64,000 nt of DNA from Lysobacter sp. GTDB taxonomy: Bacteria > Pseudomonadota > Gammaproteobacteria > Xanthomonadales > Xanthomonadaceae. This document shows positions 8,536 to 15,817 of the stretch, piece by piece; position 1 is the stretch's first letter; each line of letters starts with the position of its first letter. Under the pieces are notes generated by a model. It worked only from the letters and a program-made list of their open reading frames with translations, was not told where the DNA came from and did no database searches. The translations under genes and the position numbers were made by a program. Location: positions 124,001 to 188,000 of the forward strand of contig JASLDW010000006.1 in NCBI GenBank assembly GCA_030151365.1. The letters run 5' to 3'.

Positions 8536-9099
8536 ATGGAAGCGGGCGAGGATGTCACCGTATTGCTGGGGCAGTGGAGCGGTGGCGATGCCGCTGCGCT
8601 GGAACGCTTGCTGCCGCAGGTCTACGCCGATCTGCGGCGGATCGCGCGCATCCAGCTGGGACAACACAGGAACCATGCGACCTTGCAACCGACCGCGCTG
8701 GTCAACGAGATGTTCATGCGCCTGCTGGGTCGCGAAAGCGGGCCGAACGTCGATGATCGCCGCCATTTCTACAATCTCTGCGCACAGGTGATGCGCCAGT
8801 TGCTGGTGTCGCGCGCGCGCGCCTCCGGTTCCGGCAAGCGCGGCGGCAGCTGGAAACGCATCGACATGGATGCGATGCCGGATCTCGCCATCGAGGAAGA
8901 TGCCCGGGTGGTCGACCTCGACGAGGCATTGACGCGATTGGCGGCGTTGAACCCGCGCAAGGCCGAGGTCGTGCAGTTGCGCAGCTTCGGCGGGCTCAAC
9001 GTCGAGGAGGTCGCCGAGGTGATGGGGGTGGATGCCAGCACCGTCTATCGCGATTGGGCCGGTGCCCGCGCCTGGTTGCGCGCGGAATTGCAGGACTGA
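8536..9099 (+). CDS. ECF-type RNA polymerase sigma factor (pair 2)
   Basis: 187 residues from ATG 8536 after GGGGAGC; the open frame extends upstream into the protease gene but without sigma-like sequence. Region 2 is visible as DLRRIARIQLGQ and LQPTALVNEMFMRLLG, with Thr53 where ordinary ECF factors have Glu or Asp. Region 4 reads LNVEEVAEVMGVDASTVYRDWAGARAW. It is the most divergent of the three sigma factors here. Its TGA overlaps the kinase ATG (TGATG). Pair 2 lies immediately upstream of autotransporters 2 and 3, which makes these the obvious candidate targets. Confidence 0.9.
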   Translation: MEAGEDVTVLLGQWSGGDAAALERLLPQVYADLRRIARIQLGQHRNHATLQPTALVNEMFMRLLGRESGPNVDDRRHFYNLCAQVMRQLLVSRARASGSGKRGGSWKRIDMDAMPDLAIEEDARVVDLDEALTRLAALNPRKAEVVQLRSFGGLNVEEVAEVMGVDASTVYRDWAGARAWLRAELQD

Positions 9100-11663
9100 T
9101 GTCGAGCAGCATGGACGACATCCAGCGGCTGGCATTGGAGCGGATCGATGACCTGCTGGTGCTCGATGGCACTGCACGCAGCGTCGAACTGGAACGACTG
9201 CAAGTCGAATCGCCGGAGCTTGCGGCGGCGATGCGCAAGCTGCTGGCGCATGTCGACGAGGCGGATCTGGTCGAAGCCCCCGCGCGCGACGCCGCAAACG
9301 ATTTCGTGCGGGGGGAAATCCTCGGTGCATGGCGACTGCAGCAGCAACTCGGCCAGGGCGGCATGGGCGAGGTCTACGTCGCCGAACGCGCCGATGGCGA
9401 ATATCAGCAACGGGCGGCACTCAAGCGCATCCGCATCGGGCTTGACGGTGCCTTGGCGCGCCAGAGCTTCCTGCGCGAACGCCAGGTGCTGGCGCGGCTC
9501 CAGCACCCCAACATCGCGCGCCTGCTCGATGGCGGCGTCGATGAACACAGCGCGCCGTGGTTCGCGATGGCCTATATCGAAGGCGAGCGCATCGACCGTT
9601 GGTGCGATGCCCGCAAGCTGTCGTTGCGACGGCGCGTGCTGCTGTTCCGCCAGGCCTGCGATGCCATTGCCTATGCCCATCGCAACCTGGTGGTCCATCG
9701 CGACATCAAGCCCGGCAACGTGCTGGTGGATGCCGAAGGGCATGTGAGCGTCCTCGATTTCGGCATCGCCAAACTGCTGGACGAAATCGATCCCGAGCAG
9801 ACCCAGACGCTGGTGATGACGCCGGCGTGGGCGGCGCCGGAACAGATTCGCGGCGAAGCCGTCACCACCGCCAGCGATGTCTACCAGCTTGGCTTGCTGC
9901 TGCGGATGCTGCTGTGCGGACTGCCGGGCACGCTGGCGACACGCGACCGCCCGATGTCGACGGAAATCCGCGCATTGATGCGTGATACTCCCGATGCCGA
10001 ACGCGAATTGGCGCGGGCGCGCGATGCCGCGCCGGAAAGCTTGCCTGGCCTGCTGCATGGCGATCTCGATGCGATCGTCCTGCGCGCGACCAACGCTATC
10101 CCGACGGATCGCTACAGCTCGGTCGAAACGCTGTCGGAGGATCTCGATCGCTGGCTTGGCCATCGTCCGCTGAAGGGGGCGCGCGAATCGTTGTGGTCGC
10201 GGAGCGTGAAGTTCGTGCGGCGCAATCGTGCGGCATCGATCACCGGTGCGGTCGCGGCAGTATTGGTGGTCGCAGCATTCGGATTGGTGTTGTGGCAGGC
10301 CGGCGTGGCGCGCCGCGAAGCCACGCGCGCGGAACAGGTCAAGGATTTCGTGCTGTCGATGTTCCGCGAACAGGATCCGCTATCGCGCAGCGGTAATACC
10401 AGCCGGACGCCGGCGGCGCTGGTGCAGGCGGGCATCCGTTCGCTGGATGGCGCATTCGCGGGCAACGATGTCTTGCGTGGCGAATTACTGGACGATCTGG
10501 GCGAGATCCAGGCCAATCTCGGCGATATCGATGGCGGCCATGCGACCCTGTTGAATGCGCTGAAACAACGGCAGGCGCAGTACGGGGAACGCAGCACGGA
10601 AGTGGCGATCACCGAGCGCAAACTGGCGGCGGTCGCCCTGCAGAAAGGCAACACCGCCGAGGTGATGCAGCGCGCGCGCCACGCCATCGCCATCCTGGGC
10701 GCACTTGGGAGGGCGCACTGGCCCGAGGCCGCGCGGGCGAAACAGGTGCTGGCGATCGCCTTGATCAACCAGAAGGAACGCGAGCAGGCGTTGCCACTGG
10801 CAAGGGAGGCTGTGGCCGATCTCTCCGCCGCACTCGGGCCGCACGCGGCGGAAACCATCCAGGCGGATTTCCGCTACGCGCAGGTGCTGGCGGAATTGCG
10901 TCACGAAGACGAAGCGAGCGCAGGCTTGCAGCGCGTGGTGTCCGCCATCGAGACCACGCGCGGCAAGGATGCCGCGCAACTGGTGCTGCCGCTCACCACG
11001 CTTGCCGGCGTGTATCGCCAGGCCAGTCGCTTCGACGAGGCCGACCAGGTGTATGCACGCGCGCTGCCGCTGGCACGCAAGCATTTCGCTGGCCGCAACA
11101 TGCGGCTCGCCAGCGTGTTGACCCGCTATGGCGACCTGAAAACCGAGTTGAAGGAATTCGACGCGGCGCAGGCATTGTTCGATCAGGCGGAAGCGGCGAT
11201 GCCGGATGGCCAGCCAGCGGAACTGGCGCAGCTGCTGATGTATCGCGGCACGCTGCACTTGTTGCGCGATGAAGCCGAGCCTGCCGAAGCCGACCTGCGC
11301 CGCGCCTTCGAATTGCGCCGCCGCGCCTATGGCGACGACAACGGCCTCACCTGGTACACCGCCAGCGAATGGGGTCGCGCGCTGGCGCGGCAAGGCAAGC
11401 TGGCGCAGGCGGAAGCGACCCAGCGCGATGCCCTGAAGCGGTTGTCCGCCATCATGGGCGCGCAGGCCTACCAGAACGCCTTGCTGATGGATGGCTTGGC
11501 CGACACCTTGATGCGAACGCATCGTTATGGCGATGCAGCCGCCGTCCTGCAGCAGGCGATGGCGCTGACCGCGAAGGAATACCCGCCCACCAACGCCGAA
11601 TACAAGGAGCGCGCGGAGCGCTTGCGGCAGGCACGGGAAGCCGCCGGCATCGCGTCCCCGTAA
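9099..11663 (+). CDS. Membrane Ser/Thr kinase with TPR domain (pair 2)
   Basis: 854 residues. The kinase domain has the glycine loop GQGGMGEVYV (85-94), Lys109, HRDIKPGN (200-207), DFGIAK (220-225) and APEQ (about 246-249). Basic residues (KFVRRNR) precede a transmembrane helix at about 380-400. The remaining 450 residues are helical repeats of TPR character (for example LANLGDIDGG-type and YRQASRFDEADQVYARAL segments), predicted to face the periplasm. The start overlaps the sigma stop. Inferred role: an envelope sensor that phosphorylates the partner sigma factor; the ligand is unknown. Confidence 0.92.
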   Translation: MSSSMDDIQRLALERIDDLLVLDGTARSVELERLQVESPELAAAMRKLLAHVDEADLVEAPARDAANDFVRGEILGAWRLQQQLGQGGMGEVYVAERADGEYQQRAALKRIRIGLDGALARQSFLRERQVLARLQHPNIARLLDGGVDEHSAPWFAMAYIEGERIDRWCDARKLSLRRRVLLFRQACDAIAYAHRNLVVHRDIKPGNVLVDAEGHVSVLDFGIAKLLDEIDPEQTQTLVMTPAWAAPEQIRGEAVTTASDVYQLGLLLRMLLCGLPGTLATRDRPMSTEIRALMRDTPDAERELARARDAAPESLPGLLHGDLDAIVLRATNAIPTDRYSSVETLSEDLDRWLGHRPLKGARESLWSRSVKFVRRNRAASITGAVAAVLVVAAFGLVLWQAGVARREATRAEQVKDFVLSMFREQDPLSRSGNTSRTPAALVQAGIRSLDGAFAGNDVLRGELLDDLGEIQANLGDIDGGHATLLNALKQRQAQYGERSTEVAITERKLAAVALQKGNTAEVMQRARHAIAILGALGRAHWPEAARAKQVLAIALINQKEREQALPLAREAVADLSAALGPHAAETIQADFRYAQVLAELRHEDEASAGLQRVVSAIETTRGKDAAQLVLPLTTLAGVYRQASRFDEADQVYARALPLARKHFAGRNMRLASVLTRYGDLKTELKEFDAAQALFDQAEAAMPDGQPAELAQLLMYRGTLHLLRDEAEPAEADLRRAFELRRRAYGDDNGLTWYTASEWGRALARQGKLAQAEATQRDALKRLSAIMGAQAYQNALLMDGLADTLMRTHRYGDAAAVLQQAMALTAKEYPPTNAEYKERAERLRQAREAAGIASP

Positions 11664-11679
11664 TCCGGTCAACGGAACA

Positions 11680-11708
11680 GGAAAATATTTTCCCGAGCCT
11701 GCGAGGTT
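11680..11708 (+). promoter_or_regulatory. Candidate promoter/operator boxes of autotransporter 2
   Basis: The palindrome GGAAAATATTTTCC (11680-11693) and box CCTGCGAGGTT (11698-11708) recur upstream of autotransporter 3 (13481-13493 and 13500-13510) at almost the same spacing (18 versus 19 bp). They could be the cognate ECF promoter or a regulator site. Transcription start not determined. Confidence 0.55.
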
Positions 11709-11725
11709 CGGCATGGCGACTGCGT

Positions 11726-11779
11726 ACTCCCTTGTGCAGCCCGGTTTTCGGGCTGATCCAACCACTACGGGAGTCATCC
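11726..11779 (+). promoter_or_regulatory. Structured 5' leader of autotransporter 2, covering the ribosome binding site
   Basis: The outer stem pairs ACTCCC-TT-GTG (11726-11736) with CAC-TAC-GGGAGT (11763-11774). The inner stem is CAGCCCG, loop GTTTT, CGGGCTG (11737-11755). The ribosome binding site GGGAG (11769-11773) lies in the outer 3' arm, 6 bases before ATG 11780, so folding would hide it. The same architecture precedes autotransporter 3. Confidence 0.6.
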
Positions 11780-13426
11780 ATGAACATCCGCATCAACCGT
11801 CGCCAGCGCATGGCGGCCTCCATCCTCACGGTCGCCATCCTGGGCACCTTCTCGCTGTCGGCCTACGCTGCCGATGGCCCTTGCCTGGACGCCAACGGGA
11901 ATCCCATTCACCCGGCGCCATCCACCAACCAGGGCAACGAACACGGCACCGACAACACCACCTGCGCGGCCAATGCCTCCGCATACGGTTACTTCAACAA
12001 CGCCAGCAACACCGGTAGCAGCGCCTTCGGGGCGAACAATTTCGTGACCGGCTCCGCCGCCAATGCATTCGGCTACGGCAACAATGTCCTGGCCGACGCC
12101 GGTAACGCAGTAGGCGTTCTCAACAATGTCTACTGCCAATACGGCACTGCCGTTGGTGCGCAGAACACCGCCAGCGGCGACAGCAGCAGCGCCTTCGGCA
12201 GATGGAATACAGCCAGTGGCTATGCAAGCACCGCCATCGGCTACAGCAACACAAGCGATGGATTCACCAGCACTGCCGTCGGCTATGCGAATGGCGCAAG
12301 TGGCTACGGGAGTACGGCAATGGGTTTGGCCAACATCGTCGATGGTCAATATGGCAACGCCTTCGGTATCAGCAATCAGGCGCACGCCCAGTCCAGTACC
12401 ACGCTCGGCTACCAGAACACCACCACCACCACGGCCGAAGGCAGTACGGCGGTGGGCTATCTCAACCTGACCAGTGGAATCGCCAGTAGCGCGATGGGCG
12501 CCGGCAATACGGCGAGCGGCGACTATGCCAGCGCCTTCGGCACCAAGAGCGAGGCACAGGGCGAGCGCAGCCACGCTTCCGGTTACAACGATATCGCCAG
12601 CGGCTTCGGCAGCAATGCCCTCGGGTATTACAACACCGCCAGCGGCGACAGCAGCACCGCCGTGGGCGTGACCAATATCGCAAGCGGCGTCTATTCGAGT
12701 GCTTTCGGCGTCGGAAATCAGGCGCAGGGTGCGGGTGGCACGGCCGTGGGCTTCATGAGCCAGGCGGTGAATACCGGCAGCACGGCCATTGGCTATCAGG
12801 CCGTCGGCGATCGCGATTACGCCGTTTCCGTCGGTGCCACCGGCGCGGAACACCAGATCATCCACGTCGCCGACGGTACGCAAGCCACCGATGCGGTGAA
12901 CCTGCGCCAGTTGCAAGCGGCCATCACCACGGCCAACGCCTATACCGATACCGCTGTCGCCACCGGCGGGACTGCCGCGAACGCCTATACCGACAATCGC
13001 GAGACCGCCATCCGCGCCTCCATGGCGGATGGCGATGCCAAGACGCTCACCGCTGCCAATGCACACGCCGATGCCGGCGATGCAGCGACGCTGATCTCGG
13101 CGAAGTCGTACACCGACAGCCGCATCAACGCGCTCGGCATGGACACCATGCAGTTGCGCGGCGAGATGAATGACCGCTTCCGCCGGCAGGATCGGCGCAT
13201 CGACAGCGTCGGTGCCATGGGTTCGGCGATGTCTGCAGCGGCCATGAACACCGCCGGCCTGCCAGGTCGCAACCGCGTGGGCGTCGGCATGGGCATGCAG
13301 AACGGCCGTTCCGCATTGGCGGTTGGCTACCAGCGCCTGGTGCGTCCGAATGCCAGCGTCTCCATCAGCGGCGCGTTCTCCGGGCGCAGCAGCAGCGTTT
13401 CGGTGGGCGGCGGTTTCAGCTGGTAA
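11780..13426 (+). CDS. YadA-like trimeric autotransporter (548 aa)
   Basis: Starts at ATG 11780 after GGGAGTCATCC. The signal peptide ends at SAYA30, followed by the same cap as its neighbours (Cys35 in CLDANGNP, Cys62 in TTC). One long head of about 14-residue repeats (SSAFG, STAVGY, SNALGYYN and similar) covers about 66-340. A neck follows with AEHQIIHVADG and DAVNLRQLQ, then a short Ala-rich stalk with repeated NAYTD segments. The YadA anchor (NRVGVGMGMQNGRSALAVGYQ) ends in FSW. Expected to assemble as an outer-membrane trimer exposing an adhesive stalk. It sits 116 bp after kinase 2 and is closely related to the next gene. Confidence 0.92.
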   Translation: MNIRINRRQRMAASILTVAILGTFSLSAYAADGPCLDANGNPIHPAPSTNQGNEHGTDNTTCAANASAYGYFNNASNTGSSAFGANNFVTGSAANAFGYGNNVLADAGNAVGVLNNVYCQYGTAVGAQNTASGDSSSAFGRWNTASGYASTAIGYSNTSDGFTSTAVGYANGASGYGSTAMGLANIVDGQYGNAFGISNQAHAQSSTTLGYQNTTTTTAEGSTAVGYLNLTSGIASSAMGAGNTASGDYASAFGTKSEAQGERSHASGYNDIASGFGSNALGYYNTASGDSSTAVGVTNIASGVYSSAFGVGNQAQGAGGTAVGFMSQAVNTGSTAIGYQAVGDRDYAVSVGATGAEHQIIHVADGTQATDAVNLRQLQAAITTANAYTDTAVATGGTAANAYTDNRETAIRASMADGDAKTLTAANAHADAGDAATLISAKSYTDSRINALGMDTMQLRGEMNDRFRRQDRRIDSVGAMGSAMSAAAMNTAGLPGRNRVGVGMGMQNGRSALAVGYQRLVRPNASVSISGAFSGRSSSVSVGGGFSW

Positions 13427-13450
13427 TGGGAACAGTTCGAACGGAAAGAA

Positions 13451-13473
13451 AAGGGCGGGTTCCCGCCCTTTTT
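13451..13473 (+). terminator. Rho-independent terminator after autotransporter 2
   Basis: AAGGGCGGG, TT, CCCGCCCTT, then TTT. It separates the second and third autotransporter genes, so the third needs its own promoter. Confidence 0.85.
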
Positions 13474-13480
13474 CGTGGGC

Positions 13481-13510
13481 GGAAAATATTTTCGGAAACC
13501 CTGCGAGGTT
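13481..13510 (+). promoter_or_regulatory. Candidate promoter/operator boxes of autotransporter 3
   Basis: GGAAAATATTTTC (13481-13493) and CCTGCGAGGTT (13500-13510) repeat the pair upstream of autotransporter 2. The distance from the second box to the leader stem is identical (28 bp) in both genes. Confidence 0.55.
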
Positions 13511-13527
13511 TTGCCGCGCCTGTGCGT

Positions 13528-13581
13528 ACTCCCTAGTGCAGCCGCGATTTTGCGCTGACACAACCACTACGGGAGTCATCC
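13528..13581 (+). promoter_or_regulatory. Structured 5' leader of autotransporter 3, covering the ribosome binding site
   Basis: The outer stem ACTCCCTAGTG (13528-13538) pairs with CACTACGGGAGT (13565-13576). The inner stem at 13539-13557 pairs CAG-CGC (one bulged C) with GCGCTG around a GATTTT loop. The inner stem sequence differs from that of autotransporter 2 while keeping its pairing. The GGGAG ribosome binding site is inside the outer stem. Confidence 0.6.
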
Positions 13582-15240
13582 ATGAACAACATCACCCTCA
13601 AGCGTCGCCGCATGCTGGCGACATCCATCCTCACCCTGGCCGTGCTGGGGGCGATTTCTGCACCGGCGTTCGCCGCCGACGGCCCCTGCCTGGATGCCAA
13701 CGGCAATCCGATCAATCCGGCGCCGTCGACCAATCAGGGCAACGAGCACGGCACGGACAACACGACCTGTGCCGCGAATGCATCGGCTTATGGCCAATCC
13801 AACAACGCCAGCGGCAGCCAGGCGAGTGCATTCGGTAACCACAACACGGTGACGGGCGACTACAGCAGTGCGTTCGGGTGGTACAACGCCATTTCGGGGA
13901 AGGGCAGCACTGCCTTCGGCGCGAGCAATGCCGCGTCGGGAGACAACAGTAACGCGGTCGGCATATTGAATTTGGCTAGCGGCGACACCAGCAATGCCTT
14001 CGGAATGAACAACAAGGCCACGGGCGACTACAGCAGCATCTTTGGCGCATCCAACAATGCCAGTGGCAATACCAGCACTGCCGTCGGCTACGGGAATAAT
14101 GCCGCCGGCGACTACAGCTACGCTTCCGGCTCGGGCAATACCGCGAACGGCGCCTTCAGCAATGCAGTCGGCCGCAGCAATCGGACAGACGGCGATTGGA
14201 GCAGCGCATATGGTCTCTTGAATTGGGCCAAGGGCACCCAGAGCAGCGCCTTCGGCTATCTAAATCGGGCAGAAGGCACCAATTCGGTAGCGATGGGCGC
14301 ATATGCACAATCCGGCGGCGACAACGCCATCGCCATCGGCACCTGGTACGACAAGAACCAGGATGGGATCGTCGACGCCGGCGAAAACACCACCGCCACC
14401 GGCATGCGCGCGGTCGCCATCGGTGCAGGCAGCACCGCCTACAACACCGATGCGCTCGCCATCGGCAGCTGGAATCTTGCCGGCGGGTATTCCGCCAGCG
14501 CGGTCGGCTTCGGGAATTCTGCCAACGGCGATAACAGCAGCTCGATGGGCATGCTCAATTACGCCAACGGCAATGCCAGCAATGCAGTGGGTTACCAGAA
14601 CGTGGCCGCTGGTCTGGGTGCTTCGACAGTCGGTTCCTACAACGTTGCCACCGGCGTCGCCAGCAGCGCATTCGGCTACGGCAATGAAGCGCAAGGCGAT
14701 TACAGCACCGCCGTGGGTGCCAAGAGCACCGCGATCAATACCGGCAGCACCGCAGTCGGGTTCGGCGCCGTCGGCGATCGCGACTATGCGGTCTCGGTCG
14801 GCAAGACCGGTGGCGAACACCAGATCATCCACGTCGCCGACGCCACCCAGGCGACCGATGCGGTGAACCTGCGGCAGATGCAGGCGGGCGATACCCAGAC
14901 GTTGACGGCTGCCAATGCCTACACCGACAGCAAGTTGGCCGGCATTGATACCACCGCCGTCACTCGCCTGCGCAGCGACATGAACGATCGCTTTTACATG
15001 CAGGACCGCAAGATCAATTCGGTGTCGTCGATGGCGACGGCAATAACGCAGATGACCGCCAACTCCGTCAATGGAAATTCGAAGAACGGTCGCGTTGCAG
15101 TCGGCTTTGGTGTCAGCGGCGGGCGCACGGCGATCTCGGTCGGGTACGGCGTGCGCATCGGACGCGGTTCGATCAGTTTCGGCGCGGCCTTCAGTGGCGG
15201 TCGCGGCACTGCCGGCGCCGGTTTCGGCATGGATCTCTGA
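13582..15240 (+). CDS. YadA-like trimeric autotransporter (552 aa)
   Basis: Signal peptide to about AFA31, then the Cys cap (Cys36, Cys63) nearly identical to autotransporter 2 over 40 residues. The head is made of SAFG/NAVG repeats, broken by a degenerate segment around residues 240-275 with DKNQDGIVDAGE, which resembles a calcium-binding loop. A neck follows (GEHQIIHVADA, DAVNLRQMQ), then a short stalk and a YadA-type anchor (GRVAVGFGVSGGRTAISVGYG). The last residue is Leu, not the usual Phe or Trp. Same surface role expected. The two paralogues look like a tandem duplication, leader included. Confidence 0.92.
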   Translation: MNNITLKRRRMLATSILTLAVLGAISAPAFAADGPCLDANGNPINPAPSTNQGNEHGTDNTTCAANASAYGQSNNASGSQASAFGNHNTVTGDYSSAFGWYNAISGKGSTAFGASNAASGDNSNAVGILNLASGDTSNAFGMNNKATGDYSSIFGASNNASGNTSTAVGYGNNAAGDYSYASGSGNTANGAFSNAVGRSNRTDGDWSSAYGLLNWAKGTQSSAFGYLNRAEGTNSVAMGAYAQSGGDNAIAIGTWYDKNQDGIVDAGENTTATGMRAVAIGAGSTAYNTDALAIGSWNLAGGYSASAVGFGNSANGDNSSSMGMLNYANGNASNAVGYQNVAAGLGASTVGSYNVATGVASSAFGYGNEAQGDYSTAVGAKSTAINTGSTAVGFGAVGDRDYAVSVGKTGGEHQIIHVADATQATDAVNLRQMQAGDTQTLTAANAYTDSKLAGIDTTAVTRLRSDMNDRFYMQDRKINSVSSMATAITQMTANSVNGNSKNGRVAVGFGVSGGRTAISVGYGVRIGRGSISFGAAFSGGRGTAGAGFGMDL

Positions 15241-15313
15241 TTTCGCTTCAGACCTTGGATCGCCGGTCACTCCCTGGCTCCCTCCCGTAGTGGGGCCGGC
15301 GATCCGCAGGTCG

Positions 15314-15340
15314 CCGGGGCATTTCGGTGCCCCGGTTTTT
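15314..15340 (+). terminator. Rho-independent terminator after autotransporter 3
   Basis: CCGGGGCA, loop TTTCGG, TGCCCCGG, then TTTTT. It is preceded by a weaker inverted repeat GGATCGCCGG/CCGGCGATCC at about 15257-15304. Confidence 0.88.
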
Positions 15341-15449
15341 CTTCAAGGCCTGCGGTCGTCGATGGCTTGTTCCCCCTGTTCAAGCGATCGGAGGCCGCAG
15401 GCCGCCATATCGGGCGACTGTCATGTTTGCCAGGTTGTGATGGCGGTCC

Positions 15450-15473
15450 GATTGATATAGCGTCCGATCAATC
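15450..15473. promoter_or_regulatory. Inverted repeat upstream of the CxxCH protein gene
   Basis: GATTGAT (15450-15456) and ATCAATC (15467-15473) with a 10-bp spacer, plus a direct repeat GTCCGAT. It lies 18 bp before ATG 15492 and could be an operator; the regulator is unknown. Confidence 0.35.
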
Positions 15474-15491
15474 TCGCGGGAGGATCAAGCC

Positions 15492-15761
15492 ATGTTCAAG
15501 CGTCCGCTGTTCTGCGTCATGGTCGTGGGGATGATGAGCGTCGGTGCAATCGCCGGCGCAGCCACGAATGCCAGGGAAACGGCGCGAAAATCCGAAGTGC
15601 CGCCGGCACCGTCGAATGCGAGTGCGAGTGACTCGGATGGACAGGGCCGCTCCCTGATCGCCAAGGCGATCCTGGTCATGCATGGCGGCAAGTCCCTCGA
15701 TAGTCGGCAGGCGCTGGCCGCCAGCAATGATCAATGCAAGATTTGCCACAGTTTCCCTTGA
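15492..15761 (+). CDS. Small exported protein ending in a CxxCH motif
   Basis: 89 residues with a good ribosome binding site (GGGAGGATC) before ATG 15492. An N-terminal signal peptide ends at about GAA24, followed by a low-complexity Pro/Ser linker. A short helix then leads to CKICH at about residues 83-87, just before the C-terminus. CxxCH is the covalent haem-attachment motif of c-type cytochromes, but no cytochrome fold or obvious distal Met ligand is present. It sits between autotransporter 3 and kinase 3. Whether it carries haem, binds metal or only forms a disulfide cannot be told. Confidence 0.72.
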   Translation: MFKRPLFCVMVVGMMSVGAIAGAATNARETARKSEVPPAPSNASASDSDGQGRSLIAKAILVMHGGKSLDSRQALAASNDQCKICHSFP

Positions 15762-15817
15762 TCCGTGCATGAAGCGGCAGGGCCGTCCTGTCGCGTCGCC
15801 GCCGAATCAGTCATGAA

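Noticed and set aside
11680..13493. AT palindromes as insertion-sequence ends
   Set aside because: They flank no transposase and keep a fixed distance to the following gene, which fits regulation better.
11774..13579. Long antisense open frame opposite autotransporter 2
   Set aside because: Same cause: a repetitive, GC-skewed sense gene gives an open complement.
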